A DNA stretch of 64,000 bases, taken from contig JAEYAO010000032.1 of assembly GCA_023456105.1 (NCBI GenBank), positions 1 through 64,000 on the forward strand, written 5' to 3'. The notes under the pieces were generated by a model that saw nothing but the letters and a program-made list of their open reading frames with translations, did not search any database and was not told the DNA's origin. The translations under genes and the position numbers were made by a program. This document shows, piece after piece, positions 1 through 7,757 of this stretch (position 1 is its first letter; every line of letters begins with the position of its first letter). Origin of the DNA: Pseudomonadota bacterium. Lineage in GTDB: Bacteria > Pseudomonadota > Alphaproteobacteria > Caulobacterales > Caulobacteraceae.

Positions 1-143
1 GGCGTGGGCCGCGGTGCTGGCGCGGGGCGCGTCGGCGCCGCGGTCGCCGGCATCGTGTGGCCCGCGTGAGGGTCCTGGGCCTGGGCGCTGAAGGCGCTGG
101 CGGCGAGCACCAGCGGGGCGAGGGCGACGGCGAGGCGGTTCAT
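1..143 (-). CDS. copB: Copper resistance protein B, N-terminal part (runs off the window)
   Basis: Only the first 47 codons are inside the window. They encode a cleavable signal peptide (MNRLAVALAPLVLAAS, then SAQAQ) followed by a His/Met/Pro-rich start (DPHAGHTMP), as expected for the outer-membrane copper-binding protein CopB. Its ATG overlaps the copA stop codon by ATGA, so the two are translationally coupled, and copA-copB is the standard order in pco/cop clusters. The family call rests on context and the signal-plus-His/Met pattern, because the beta-barrel part is outside the window. Confidence 0.75.
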   Translation of the reverse strand, partial: MNRLAVALAPLVLAASAFSAQAQDPHAGHTMPATAAPTRPAPAPRPT

Positions 144-1951
144 GACGCGGCTCCGTCCATGGGCCGCACAGTGACGACGTTGAACATTCCGGCGTGCATG
201 TGCATCAGCATGTGGCAGTGGAAGGCCCAGTCGCCGGGTGCGTCGGCGGTCAGATCGAAGGTCACCTTGCCGCCGGGGGCGACGTTGACGGTGTGCTTGA
301 GCGGCTGATGCCCGGCCGGTCCGCCCGTGACCAACTCAAAGAAGTGGCCATGCAGGTGGATTGGGTGGGCCATCATGGTGTCGTTGACCAGGGTCACCCG
401 CACTCGCTCGTTGCGCTCGAAACGGATGGGCTCGACCAGCTCGCTGAACTTGCGGCCGTCGAAGCCCCACATGAACCGCTCCATATTGCCGGTCAGGTGG
501 ATTTCCATGGTCCGCGACGGGGGGCGCTGGTCCTTGTTGGGGGCGAGCGACACCAGGTCGGTATAGACCAGCACCCGGTGCGGAACGTCTTCCAGCCCCA
601 TCGGCCGTTCACCCAAGCGATTGGCGGGATCCATGGCGATGGCGTCTACGCCGACGCCAACCGCCATGTCTGGCGGAGCGTTTTCGGGGTCGCGCATGTT
701 CATTCCGCTCATGGACATGCCGCCCATGTCTCCCGTCGGAGCCCCGCCTCGCGTCGAGGCTCCATGATCCATGCCGGTCATCGCGCCATGATCCATTCCG
801 GACATGCCGTCCATCGAACCGTGATCCATTCCGCCCATGCCCATGTCGCGCATGGTCAGATTAGGAACCTCCCGGAGCGGCGAGACCTCGGCCGTCATGC
901 CCAGACGCGGTGCGAGCGTCGCGCGCCCCATGCCTGAGCGGTCGATCGCCTCGGACACGATTGTGTAGGCGCGATCTTCCGTCGGCCGAACGATGACGTC
1001 GTAGGTCTCCGCCACCGAAATCTGAAACTCGTCGGTCTCGACCGGGCGCACGTTCTCGCCGTCGGCTTGGACCACCGTCATCGGCAGGCCGGGGATGCGA
1101 ATGTTGAAGATCGACATGGCCGAGGCGTTGATGATCCGCAGCCGGACTCGCTCGCCGGGCCGGAACAGGCCGGTCCAATTCTCCTGCGGTCCGTGGCCAT
1201 TGATGAGGTAGGTGTAGGTCGAGCCGTTGACGTCGAGGATGTCGCGCGGGTCCATCCGCATCTGACCCCACATGCGGCGCTCCTCGAGGCTCATGCGGTC
1301 GCTGCCGTCGAGCAGGCCCGCGAGCGTGGTGCGCTGCTGGTTGAAGTAGCCGGGGCTTTTCTTCAGCTTGTCGAGGATTTCGTGCGGATGCATGAAGCTC
1401 CAGTCCGACAGGACCAGCACATGCTCGCGGTCGTAGCCCACCGGATCGGCGCCCGCCGGATCGATGACGATCGGTCCATAGTGGCCCATCGCCTCCTGGA
1501 GGTTGGAGTGGCTGTGGTACCAGAACGTCCCCGACTGCCGGAGCGGGAACTCGTAGACGAAGGTTTCACGCGCCTTGATGCCAGGGAAGCTGATGCCGGG
1601 CACGCCGTCCATCTGGAACGGCACCAGCAAGCCGTGCCAGTGGATCGAAGTGTCCTCGTCCAGGGTGTTGGCCACCGACAGCCGGACGTTCTGGCCCTCC
1701 CGCAGGCGAAGCAGCGGCGCCGGCAGGACACCGTTGATGGTAATCGCGTGCCCCGTCCGACCTCCGACGGTGAACGGCGAGTGACCGACCGTCAGATCAA
1801 CGTTCGGCCCCGTCAGCGTCGGCATGTCCGCCCGGAGGCCTGCCGAGCCGGTCTGCGCCCAGGCCGGCAGAAGGCCTTGCAGCCCCAGCAGCCCACCGCC
1901 GGCGGCGGCGCCGCGGAGAAGCGTTCGGCGATCGAGACTTGGGGTCGACAT
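140..1951 (-). CDS. copA: Multicopper oxidase CopA (copper resistance system)
   Basis: A 603-aa periplasmic multicopper oxidase of the PcoA/CopA type, which oxidises Cu(I) and binds copper. A twin-arginine signal (DRRTLLRGAA) starts at residue 7. Copper ligands are visible in N-terminal cupredoxin motifs (IHWHG near 103, WYHSHS near 144) and in C-terminal motifs (HPIHLHGHFFEL, HCHMLMHMHAGM). A Met/His/Gly-rich insert of repeated MDHG/GMSM units lies at about residues 365-425. It is followed by copB with an ATGA overlap and preceded by a CnrYXH-type regulatory set on the same strand, so it may be the output of that sigma factor. The length is normal for the family. Not the cytoplasmic ATPase that is also called CopA. 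Confidence 0.96.
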   Translation of the reverse strand: MSTPSLDRRTLLRGAAAGGGLLGLQGLLPAWAQTGSAGLRADMPTLTGPNVDLTVGHSPFTVGGRTGHAITINGVLPAPLLRLREGQNVRLSVANTLDEDTSIHWHGLLVPFQMDGVPGISFPGIKARETFVYEFPLRQSGTFWYHSHSNLQEAMGHYGPIVIDPAGADPVGYDREHVLVLSDWSFMHPHEILDKLKKSPGYFNQQRTTLAGLLDGSDRMSLEERRMWGQMRMDPRDILDVNGSTYTYLINGHGPQENWTGLFRPGERVRLRIINASAMSIFNIRIPGLPMTVVQADGENVRPVETDEFQISVAETYDVIVRPTEDRAYTIVSEAIDRSGMGRATLAPRLGMTAEVSPLREVPNLTMRDMGMGGMDHGSMDGMSGMDHGAMTGMDHGASTRGGAPTGDMGGMSMSGMNMRDPENAPPDMAVGVGVDAIAMDPANRLGERPMGLEDVPHRVLVYTDLVSLAPNKDQRPPSRTMEIHLTGNMERFMWGFDGRKFSELVEPIRFERNERVRVTLVNDTMMAHPIHLHGHFFELVTGGPAGHQPLKHTVNVAPGGKVTFDLTADAPGDWAFHCHMLMHMHAGMFNVVTVRPMDGAAS

Positions 1952-2079
1952 GGGCGATTGAATCCTTGGTCGGCTATTCGGCCGTTCGTTTAGATACGCA
2001 TCCCGGCGGCGCGCCCCTTGCGTCAGGACGCCACAGCCAACGGGATCGTGGCCTTGTGCACCTTCCCATCATGGCAAGG

Positions 2080-2649
2080 TCAAGCGTCTGCGTTCGGTGA
2101 CCAGGCCAGCGCCTCCGCCAGTTTCCTGCGGGCGCGAGCCACGCGGGTCTCCACGGCTTTGGGCGTGATGCGCAGGATAGCGGCGATCTCGGCATGAGAC
2201 CGCCCTTCCAGCGTGGCGAGCAGGAGCGGCGCCTTGAGGGCGTCCGGCAGGTCGGACAGCGCCCGTTGCAGGGCCTCGGCCCTGCGCCGGTCGTCTAGAC
2301 GGGTCTCCGGCAGGGGCGCCTCGTCGCCAACCGCGGTCGCCTCGGGCGCATCCAGCCCCATGACCCCTCGCACGACGCGGCGCACCGCACGCCGACGACT
2401 CCAGTCGCGGCATTTGTTCAGGGCGATGGAGCGGATCCAAACATCGAATGGCCGCGTCGGATCATAGCGCCGCAAGGCCAGCCAGGCGGAGGCGTAGGCT
2501 TCCTGAAGCACGTCGTGAGCCTCGGCCTCGTCGCCGACATAGCGGCGAACGAACCGGTAGAGCTCGGCCTTTGACGCGGTCATCAAGGCGGTGAACGCGG
2601 CCGGATCGCCGCGCGCCGCACGGGCCTCTATGCTGTCTTCGGCCCCCAC
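2080..2649 (-). CDS. ECF RNA polymerase sigma factor, CnrH-like
   Basis: A 189-aa sigma-70 of the extracytoplasmic-function group. Region 2 spans about residues 25-95 (DEAEAHDVLQEAY, then RPFDVWIRSIALNKCRDWSRRR) and region 4 about residues 125-185 (LSDLPDALKAPLLLATLEG, SHAEIAAILRITPKAVETRV). It lies 9 bp downstream of the metal-sensor gene and two genes downstream of a short single-span membrane protein. This is the Y-X-H order of the cnr/ncc nickel-cobalt regulatory cassettes, where Y is the anti-sigma factor and X the periplasmic sensor. The 128 bp between its stop and copA may hold the target promoter. Which metal it answers to is not settled by sequence. Confidence 0.88.
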   Translation of the reverse strand: MGAEDSIEARAARGDPAAFTALMTASKAELYRFVRRYVGDEAEAHDVLQEAYASAWLALRRYDPTRPFDVWIRSIALNKCRDWSRRRAVRRVVRGVMGLDAPEATAVGDEAPLPETRLDDRRRAEALQRALSDLPDALKAPLLLATLEGRSHAEIAAILRITPKAVETRVARARRKLAEALAWSPNADA

Positions 2650-2658
2650 GCGCCGCGC

Positions 2659-3099
2659 TTAGCCAGCGTCGTCGCGCAGGGCGTCGACCACCGCAGCGTC
2701 GAACACCTCGGCCTGAGCCGGAGTCAACACCGATCGCATCTCAAAGACGTGGGCGATGGTCGCCTTCTGCAGATCGCCCATGGCGGCATGGAAATGATCG
2801 ACTGCGGCCTGGACCTGGGGCGTATCGCCATCGCTGGCCGCGATCGCGGCCGCCAGTTCGCGATTGGCCGCGCGGACTTCCGCTTCGAGCGCCGGCCGCT
2901 GAGCGGCGAACCGGGCTTCGACCACGTCGAGCCGTCGATCCTGCTCAGGGCTCAGGTCGAGTTTCTCATGGACGACGCTGTGCAGGCTTGGCGGCTGCCG
3001 CTCCCGCATGACCCAGGTCGCGCTCGCCCAGGTCGCCGCGCCGCTGGCCAGCGCGGCCAGGATGGCCGTGATAACGATCGACTTCCAGGCGGCCCTCAT
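2659..3099 (-). CDS. Periplasmic metal sensor, CnrX-like
   Basis: A 146-aa protein with one N-terminal membrane anchor (about residues 8-30) and a helical periplasmic domain of the Spy/CpxP/CnrX type. His40, His44, Glu61, His117 and Met121 reproduce the Ni/Co ligand set of CnrX (His42, His46, Glu63, His119, Met123), with every residue shifted by exactly two. This supports a true metal sensor rather than a general chaperone. The ATG overlaps the stop of the upstream anti-sigma gene by 4 bp (3096-3099), and the sigma factor follows. By analogy, metal binding here would loosen the anti-sigma's hold on the ECF factor. Copper as the inducer is an inference from the neighbours. Confidence 0.85.
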   Translation of the reverse strand: MRAAWKSIVITAILAALASGAATWASATWVMRERQPPSLHSVVHEKLDLSPEQDRRLDVVEARFAAQRPALEAEVRAANRELAAAIAASDGDTPQVQAAVDHFHAAMGDLQKATIAHVFEMRSVLTPAQAEVFDAAVVDALRDDAG

Positions 3100-3374
3100 C
3101 CCCGAACGTCCAGGCCGGAGAGAGGCGACAAGCCCGCCGAGACCGTGAAAATCCGCATCTCGGACGGCTCCGGCCGTGGAGCCATGAGCATCAGCCCTCC
3201 GTTCGCGACGCCAATCACCAGAGCGAGCGCAACGGCGGCGACCCGAACCTGACCCATGCGGGCACGCTCCCTGCGTTCGCCGATCCGCACCCAGACCGCG
3301 TCTTCCATGCCGACCAGCCGGCCGGCGTCGCCCGGCCCGACCGCTGCGATCAACTCATTCATGTCGTCAGTCAT
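3096..3374 (-). CDS. Membrane-anchored anti-sigma factor, CnrY-like
   Basis: A 92-aa protein with an acidic cytoplasmic N-terminus (about residues 1-40), one membrane span (about 43-63, VRVAAVALALVIGVANGG) and a short periplasmic tail, which is the architecture of CnrY. It is the first gene of a three-gene unit with the CnrX-like sensor (4-bp overlap) and the ECF sigma factor. Anti-sigma factors of this type diverge strongly, so the assignment rests on size, topology and gene order. Confidence 0.72.
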   Translation of the reverse strand: MTDDMNELIAAVGPGDAGRLVGMEDAVWVRIGERRERARMGQVRVAAVALALVIGVANGGLMLMAPRPEPSEMRIFTVSAGLSPLSGLDVRG

Positions 3375-3501
3375 TGCGCACCCGCGTCACGCCCCACTTG
3401 CCATACGCGCCGGCCTTCCGGTCCCCTCACGAGGGGACGAGCCGTCGCCCGCGTAGATACCAGAGACGACCGGGACGCGCCCTGTCGTCCGGGGAAAAGA
3501 C

Positions 3502-4656
3502 GTGAGCGACAGAGCAGGGCCCAGGCGGGTTCCATTCCCCGACGTGCTCGATCCGCTCACGGGCGTGAGGTTCTTTCTCGCCCTCGGCGTCGTGCTGTTC
3601 CACTTCCAGCTCTACTGGACCCTCCCGGCGGAGAGCGCGGGCTTGTTGAACCGCGCGCGCCTGGGCGTGGATGTCTTCTTCATCCTGTCGGGCTTCATCC
3701 TGACCCACGTCTACCTGCAGGGAGACCGGGCCCCGAACTACGGTCGATTCCTGGCGGCGCGCCTGGCCCGGATCTATCCGGCTCACCTGTTCATCCTCCT
3801 GGCCATGCTTGGGCTGGTGCTGATCGCGCCTGTGTTCGGCGTCGGGCTGGAGCCTGGCCGGTTTAATCCCGTCGACTTCGCGGGCACCCTTCTGCTCGTA
3901 CAGGCGTGGTTCCCGCGCGAGAGCATGGCGCTCTGGAACGGACCGGCCTGGTCGCTGTCGGCGGAGTGGTTCGCCTATCTGGCCTTCCCCGCCTATGCCG
4001 CCCTCGCGCTCCGGCTGCGGGCCAGGCCGTGGGTCCTGATTGCACTCGCCATGCTGTTTTTCGTCGCTTTGGACGCCTTCTACCGCGCCTGGTTCGGCCG
4101 GATGCTGCCTCGCGCCGAGGACAGCCTCGGGATCCTGCGCATCATTCCCGAATTCCTCTACGGCATTGGCCTCTACTATCTCGGTCAGCGCTGGACGCCT
4201 TCGCCGCGAATGTCCCTCATGGGCGCCCTGGTCGCCACGACCCTGCTGCTGACGCTCATGCAGATCGGCGCCGACGACCGGGTCATCGTGGCGGCGGCCG
4301 GTCCCTTCATCCTGTCGCTCGCCCTGTTGGCCAAGGCTCCGGTCCGGACCTTCCTGTCTCACCCCGTCCTTCTGTTCGCCGGCGAAGCGTCGTTCGCCCT
4401 CTATCTCGTCCACATCCCCATCCTGATGGTGTGGCGCAATGCGGCGCAGGCGTTCTCCGGCTGGGGTGCGGACTATCGAATGGGCCTGGTCGAACTGGCC
4501 GCCATGCTTGTGTTGACGCTCGCCGCCGCGGCCGCCATCCATGTCTTCGTCGAGCAGCCTGGCCGACGGTGGTTGCGGGCGCGGCTGGCGCCGCAGCGCG
4601 CCGACCCTGTCGAGGCGCAGCGATCCGTCCACAGCGATCAGGGAGAACCCTTTTGA
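3502..4656 (+). CDS. Acyltransferase family 3 (OafA/YrhL-type) membrane protein
   Basis: A 384-aa polytopic membrane acyltransferase (Acyl_transf_3). The N-terminal block has the family pattern LTGVRFFLALGVVLFHF, in which the invariant R and H are visible, and then VDVFFILSGFILTHVY near residue 60. About ten hydrophobic spans follow. Family members O-acylate surface glycans or lipids. It begins with GTG. Its stop overlaps the TTG start of the downstream DUF411 gene (TTGA), so the two are coupled. Why an acyltransferase sits in a copper cluster is unclear; a change in envelope permeability to metal is only a guess. Confidence 0.85.
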   Translation: MSDRAGPRRVPFPDVLDPLTGVRFFLALGVVLFHFQLYWTLPAESAGLLNRARLGVDVFFILSGFILTHVYLQGDRAPNYGRFLAARLARIYPAHLFILLAMLGLVLIAPVFGVGLEPGRFNPVDFAGTLLLVQAWFPRESMALWNGPAWSLSAEWFAYLAFPAYAALALRLRARPWVLIALAMLFFVALDAFYRAWFGRMLPRAEDSLGILRIIPEFLYGIGLYYLGQRWTPSPRMSLMGALVATTLLLTLMQIGADDRVIVAAAGPFILSLALLAKAPVRTFLSHPVLLFAGEASFALYLVHIPILMVWRNAAQAFSGWGADYRMGLVELAAMLVLTLAAAAAIHVFVEQPGRRWLRARLAPQRADPVEAQRSVHSDQGEPF

Positions 4657-5129
4657 ATCCCGCCAATCTGAACCGTCGTCTACTCATGGGCGCGGCCGTC
4701 TTCATCGGCATGGGCGGGTCCGCCTGCGCCCAGACCCGTCCGTCCAGAAACCTCACGGTCTTCAAGACGCCCACCTGCGCCTGCTGCGACGCCTGGATCG
4801 CGCACATGCGCCAGGCGGGCTTCACCACCACCATCACCGTCCTTCCAAGCCTTCAATCGGTCCGGAGCAGCCGGGGCATGCCGGACGCGCTCGCCTCCTG
4901 TCATACCGGTCTGATCGATGGCTATCTGGTCGAGGGTCATGTGCCGGCCCCGGACGTCATTCGACTGCTGACCGAGAGACCGGCGGCGGTGGGCGTCGCG
5001 GTCCCGGGCATGCCGCTCGGTTCGCCCGGCATGGAGACGCCGCAGGGGCGCAAGGAGCCCTACGACACCCTGCTGGTGCTTCGCTCGGGCGCGACCCGCG
5101 TGTTCGCCCGCCACAACCCGCCGGCCTGA
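4653..5129 (+). CDS. DUF411 (CopG-like) periplasmic metal-binding protein
   Basis: A 158-aa exported protein of the DUF411 family, often found in copper and silver clusters. The TTG start at 4653 is chosen because GGGAGA sits 8 bp upstream and the codon overlaps the preceding stop (TTGA); an in-frame ATG at 4686 is the alternative. The N-terminus has an Arg-Arg pair before a hydrophobic stretch (LNRRLLMGAAVFIGMGG), then a processing region. The mature part carries the family CxxC site (TPTCACCDAW), the later Cys/His pair (ASCHTG) and GYLVEGHVP. The fold is thioredoxin-like. A role in periplasmic copper binding is inferred from family context. Confidence 0.88.
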   Translation: MNPANLNRRLLMGAAVFIGMGGSACAQTRPSRNLTVFKTPTCACCDAWIAHMRQAGFTTTITVLPSLQSVRSSRGMPDALASCHTGLIDGYLVEGHVPAPDVIRLLTERPAAVGVAVPGMPLGSPGMETPQGRKEPYDTLLVLRSGATRVFARHNPPA

Positions 5130-5178
5130 CGCAGATCGCGCTCAGCCCGTTCAGATCACCCACAATCCGGAGTTCGCC

Positions 5179-5670
5179 ATGTCCCGCACCTCTCTCGCCC
5201 TCGTCCTGTCGCTCGCCGTTCTTTCGGCGACACCCGCCTTCGCCCAGGACCACGCCCACGGGCATGCCCAAGCCGCCGGCTCGGTCGCCGCGGAAGCTGC
5301 GGACGCGGCGGCGGCCGTCGACGCCTTTCACGTCGCCCTGAAGGCCGGCGACACGAACGTCGCCCTGGCAATTATGGCGCCGGATGTGATGATCTTCGAG
5401 GAGGGTGGCGCGGAGCGATCGCGCGACGAGTATGCGTCCCATCACCTGGGCTCGGACGCCGCCTTCGCCGCCGCCTCTGAAGCGACGGTGACGCGCAGAT
5501 CGGGATGGGCCGACGGGGACATCGCCTGGATCACCAGCGAAGGCCGCACCACGGGCCAATTCAACGGCCGCGCCGTAGACCGCCTGACGACCGAAACCAT
5601 GGTCCTCAAACGCCATGCCGACGGCTGGCGCATCCACCACATTCACTGGTCGTCGCGCGCGCCCGGCTGA
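5179..5670 (+). CDS. Secreted NTF2-like (SnoaL/DUF4440) protein
   Basis: A 163-aa protein with a clear signal peptide (MSRTSLALVLSLAVLSATPAFA) and a short His-rich stretch (QDHAHGHAQ) just after it. The remainder has the cone-shaped NTF2 pattern: AVDAFHVALKAGDTNVALAIMAPDV, then ERSRDEYASHH, and a C-terminal TETMVLKRHADGWRIHHIHW. Such domains bind small ligands or act as enzymes; no activity can be assigned. The extra His residues at both ends, and its place between copper genes, suggest metal contact, but that is inference. Confidence 0.82.
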   Translation: MSRTSLALVLSLAVLSATPAFAQDHAHGHAQAAGSVAAEAADAAAAVDAFHVALKAGDTNVALAIMAPDVMIFEEGGAERSRDEYASHHLGSDAAFAAASEATVTRRSGWADGDIAWITSEGRTTGQFNGRAVDRLTTETMVLKRHADGWRIHHIHWSSRAPG

Positions 5671-5722
5671 CGCTCAGGCCCGCGCCAGCGGGTCGCCGGC
5701 CCTGCGACGTCGGTGAGGAACA

Positions 5723-5760
5723 TCGGGAAGACGCCCGCCCTCGCGGGCGGGCGTCCCCGA
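5723..5760. terminator. Strong hairpin between convergent genes
   Basis: A perfect 10-bp stem (GACGCCCGCC at 5730-5739 with GGCGGGCGTC at 5746-5755, 6-nt loop) is extended by a further TCGGG/CCCGA pairing across an AA bulge. It lies between the NTF2-like gene and the convergent Cys-rich mini-gene, so it probably ends both transcripts. There is no long T run on either side. Confidence 0.65.
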
Positions 5761-5768
5761 TAATACGA

Positions 5769-5924
5769 TCAGCAGCAGGTGCAGGCTTCCGCGCAGGCTG
5801 CGATAGCGTCGCAGCAAGCGCATACGGCCTGCGCCACGGCGTCCGGCGCGGCCGCGAAGGCGGCTGAACCGGAAGCCAGCAGCACCAGGGCTGCGAGGGT
5901 GAGAGTGCGTTTCGTGGTTTTGAT
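5769..5924 (-). CDS. Cys-rich 51-aa exported mini-protein with a non-ATG (ATC?) start
   Basis: An open frame of 51 codons. It reads IKTTKRTLTLAALVLLASGS, then AAFAAAPDAVAQ, then a tail with seven cysteines in the last 18 residues (VCACCDAIAACAEACTCC). The first 24 residues form a convincing signal peptide. There is no in-frame ATG, GTG or TTG at the expected place: the codon before KTTKR is ATC at 5922-5924, and an in-frame stop lies about 27 bases further upstream. Either translation starts at ATC or the start codon has mutated. It would be a small periplasmic copper-binding metallothionein-like peptide. It is easily missed because a different frame on the same strand is longer. Confidence 0.5.
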   Translation of the reverse strand: MKTTKRTLTLAALVLLASGSAAFAAAPDAVAQAVCACCDAIAACAEACTCC

Positions 5925-5963
5925 CTCTGTTTGATTGAATGAGTCCGGTCATCTTCAACAGGA

Positions 5964-6296
5964 TCAGCGTCGTGGGGGCGGGTCGTCCGCCTCCACGGTG
6001 AAATCGGCATGCCGCGCATCAAGGGATGGATAGAGGACAGACGCATAGACCCGTGCGGGGGTGGATTCACCGCCTTGGGGGACAAGGCCCTGGCAGATGG
6101 CCAGACACGCCTTATGGCACGAGATCCTGACGGTCTTCGGCTCGCACGGGACGCCGTCGCCGCTCATCGACATGGACGCCATATCCTGATCGACCGGAGC
6201 TTCGCAGGCGATCGAAGCGGTGGACATGAACAGCACGGCAAACGCCGCGAGCAGCGCGGTCGTCAGTCGGAGGAGGTCATGACGCAGGAACGGCAT
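5964..6296 (-). CDS. Small exported Cys/Met-containing hypothetical protein
   Basis: A 110-aa protein with a signal-like N-terminus (MPFLRHDLLRL, then a hydrophobic run to STASIACEA). The mature part has a Met/Ser cluster (DMASMSMSGDG) and four further cysteines (VPCEPKTVRISCHKACLAICQ). An upstream in-frame ATG giving a longer N-terminus (MIKMRSS) is possible, but neither start has a clear ribosome binding site. It lies 62 bp downstream of copD on the same strand. I do not recognise the family; copper binding in the periplasm is inferred from residues and neighbours. Confidence 0.6.
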   Translation of the reverse strand: MPFLRHDLLRLTTALLAAFAVLFMSTASIACEAPVDQDMASMSMSGDGVPCEPKTVRISCHKACLAICQGLVPQGGESTPARVYASVLYPSLDARHADFTVEADDPPPRR

Positions 6297-6358
6297 TGTC
6301 TGATCATACTTCAACGGTCGGCGGAGCGACGATCTCATTTTGATCATCGCAATCGAGC

Positions 6359-7273
6359 CTACAGAGACGCCGGGGGCGGCAGGGTTCCCATGACCGCCAC
6401 GACGCCAATCAGGGCGAGTCCCAGACCCGTTTCGATCAACAGGCTGCGCCGGAGCGCGCTCATGGCGGCGACGGAGGGTTGGCCCGTCTCCAGCGCATAG
6501 CCCAGTGTCGGCGTCAGCCGGAACCGGTTGCTCGCCGCCAGCGCAAGCATCAAACCGAAGAGGACGAGCTTGGCGACCAGAAGCTGGCCGTAGAGGTTGC
6601 CCGCGATCGACGCCACGCGCTCGGGACCGATCAGGAACCAGCTGTTCACGAGACCGGTCAGCACCAGCAACAGGACCGCGAGCGTTCCAAGGCCGGCGAA
6701 GCCATGCAGGGCGCGATGGATTGCAAAGTCGTCCGGACCGGCTCGGCGCAGAAGCAGGGCCGTCAACGCCGCCAGGGCGCCCAGCCACAAGGCCGCTGCC
6801 ACCGCGTGAATGATGTTGGCGACAAGATGGATGGGCCCGCCCGGACCCTCGGTGGCCGCGCCGTGACCCGTCCATGCGAAGCTGGCGGCCACGATCAGAC
6901 CCAAGGCGGCCGTCACGCTCCAGAGCGCGCGACCGGGTTTCAGGGCGACCAAGGCGACAAGCCCAAGCAAGGCGGCGGCGGCCCGCACGACCATCGCCAT
7001 GCCCAGGGCTGTGCCGGTGACCATAAAGGACAGAGACGCGGGTTTCACGGCTTCGCTCAGCGACCCCGCCATGACGGCAGTCTGGGCCACCAGGGCGGCG
7101 AGCGAGCCGAGCGCGACGATGATCGCCGCGAGGCGCAATGTCGGTCGCGACCATTCCAGGTTCGGCGCGTCGGCGTATTTAAAGCTGTAGAGAAGGAACA
7201 GCGGCGCGCCGAGAAGGACGACGCCGCCGCCGTATTGAAGCCAACGAAGCGCGATGACCGCGACTTCCAGCAC
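6359..7273 (-). CDS. copD: Copper resistance protein CopD (inner membrane)
   Basis: A 304-aa inner-membrane protein of the CopD family with about eight predicted spans. It starts MLEVAVIALRWLQYGGGVVLLG and has the family features HGAATEG, HLVANIIHAVAAALWLGAL and a C-terminal domain (HGFAGLGTLAVLLLVLTGLVNSW) with conserved His residues that can bind copper or heme. CopD works with periplasmic CopC, usually in copper uptake or handling. Here copC is immediately upstream on the same strand (4-bp gap), which supports the pair. Confidence 0.92.
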   Translation of the reverse strand: MLEVAVIALRWLQYGGGVVLLGAPLFLLYSFKYADAPNLEWSRPTLRLAAIIVALGSLAALVAQTAVMAGSLSEAVKPASLSFMVTGTALGMAMVVRAAAALLGLVALVALKPGRALWSVTAALGLIVAASFAWTGHGAATEGPGGPIHLVANIIHAVAAALWLGALAALTALLLRRAGPDDFAIHRALHGFAGLGTLAVLLLVLTGLVNSWFLIGPERVASIAGNLYGQLLVAKLVLFGLMLALAASNRFRLTPTLGYALETGQPSVAAMSALRRSLLIETGLGLALIGVVAVMGTLPPPASL

Positions 7274-7277
7274 GGCG

Positions 7278-7640
7278 TCAGCGCACCGTGAAGGTGTAGG
7301 ATCCCGTCATGCGGTGGCCGTCGCTCGAGGCGATACGCCAGTCGACACGGTAGGCGCCGGCGGCCAGCGGGCGAGCCAGCGCGCCCGTGAGGGTCCTGCC
7401 GTCCTCGGCGACCGAGGTGCGGATCGCGATCTTCTCCTCCGCCGCATTGACGACGTCGAAGCCGGAAAAGGCGGGAACGCTGCGTTCGCTGAAGGTCAGG
7501 GTCAGCGTCCGGGTCGCGGCCACGGTGGAGTCGGGCGCCGGGGTGGCGCTGACCAGGCGAGCGTGGGCCGCCGCCGGTCCGGCGGCGAAGGCCACGACCG
7601 CCGCGACGGCGATGAAGGGTGCGGGGTTGAAGTAACGCAT
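7278..7640 (-). CDS. copC: Periplasmic copper-binding protein CopC
   Basis: A 120-aa CopC. The ATG at 7640 is chosen because GGAG lies upstream at normal spacing and it gives a clean signal peptide (MRYFNPAPFIAVAAVVAFAAGPAAA). Cleavage after AAA leaves His as the first mature residue (HARLVSATPAPDS), the known N-terminal Cu(II) ligand of CopC. The conserved C-terminal motif SSDGHRMTGSYTFTV supplies the other His. The Met-rich Cu(I) site of some CopC proteins is not seen. It is in an operon with copD. Confidence 0.95.
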   Translation of the reverse strand: MRYFNPAPFIAVAAVVAFAAGPAAAHARLVSATPAPDSTVAATRTLTLTFSERSVPAFSGFDVVNAAEEKIAIRTSVAEDGRTLTGALARPLAAGAYRVDWRIASSDGHRMTGSYTFTVR

Positions 7641-7757
7641 ACTCAGTCTCCAGACGTTTGGCCGGTCCCGGCCTTCTGCTTCTCTACGCGCCACACGACC
7701 GCGTCCCTCATGAAGAGGAAGCGGGGGGCGGCTGAGGCCTTCCCCCGCACGCCGGGG

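Noticed and set aside
3427..4632. Long open frame on the minus strand opposite the acyltransferase gene
   Set aside because: Composition-driven shadow: rich in Arg, Gln, Glu and His, no domain, and the plus-strand frame has clear family motifs.
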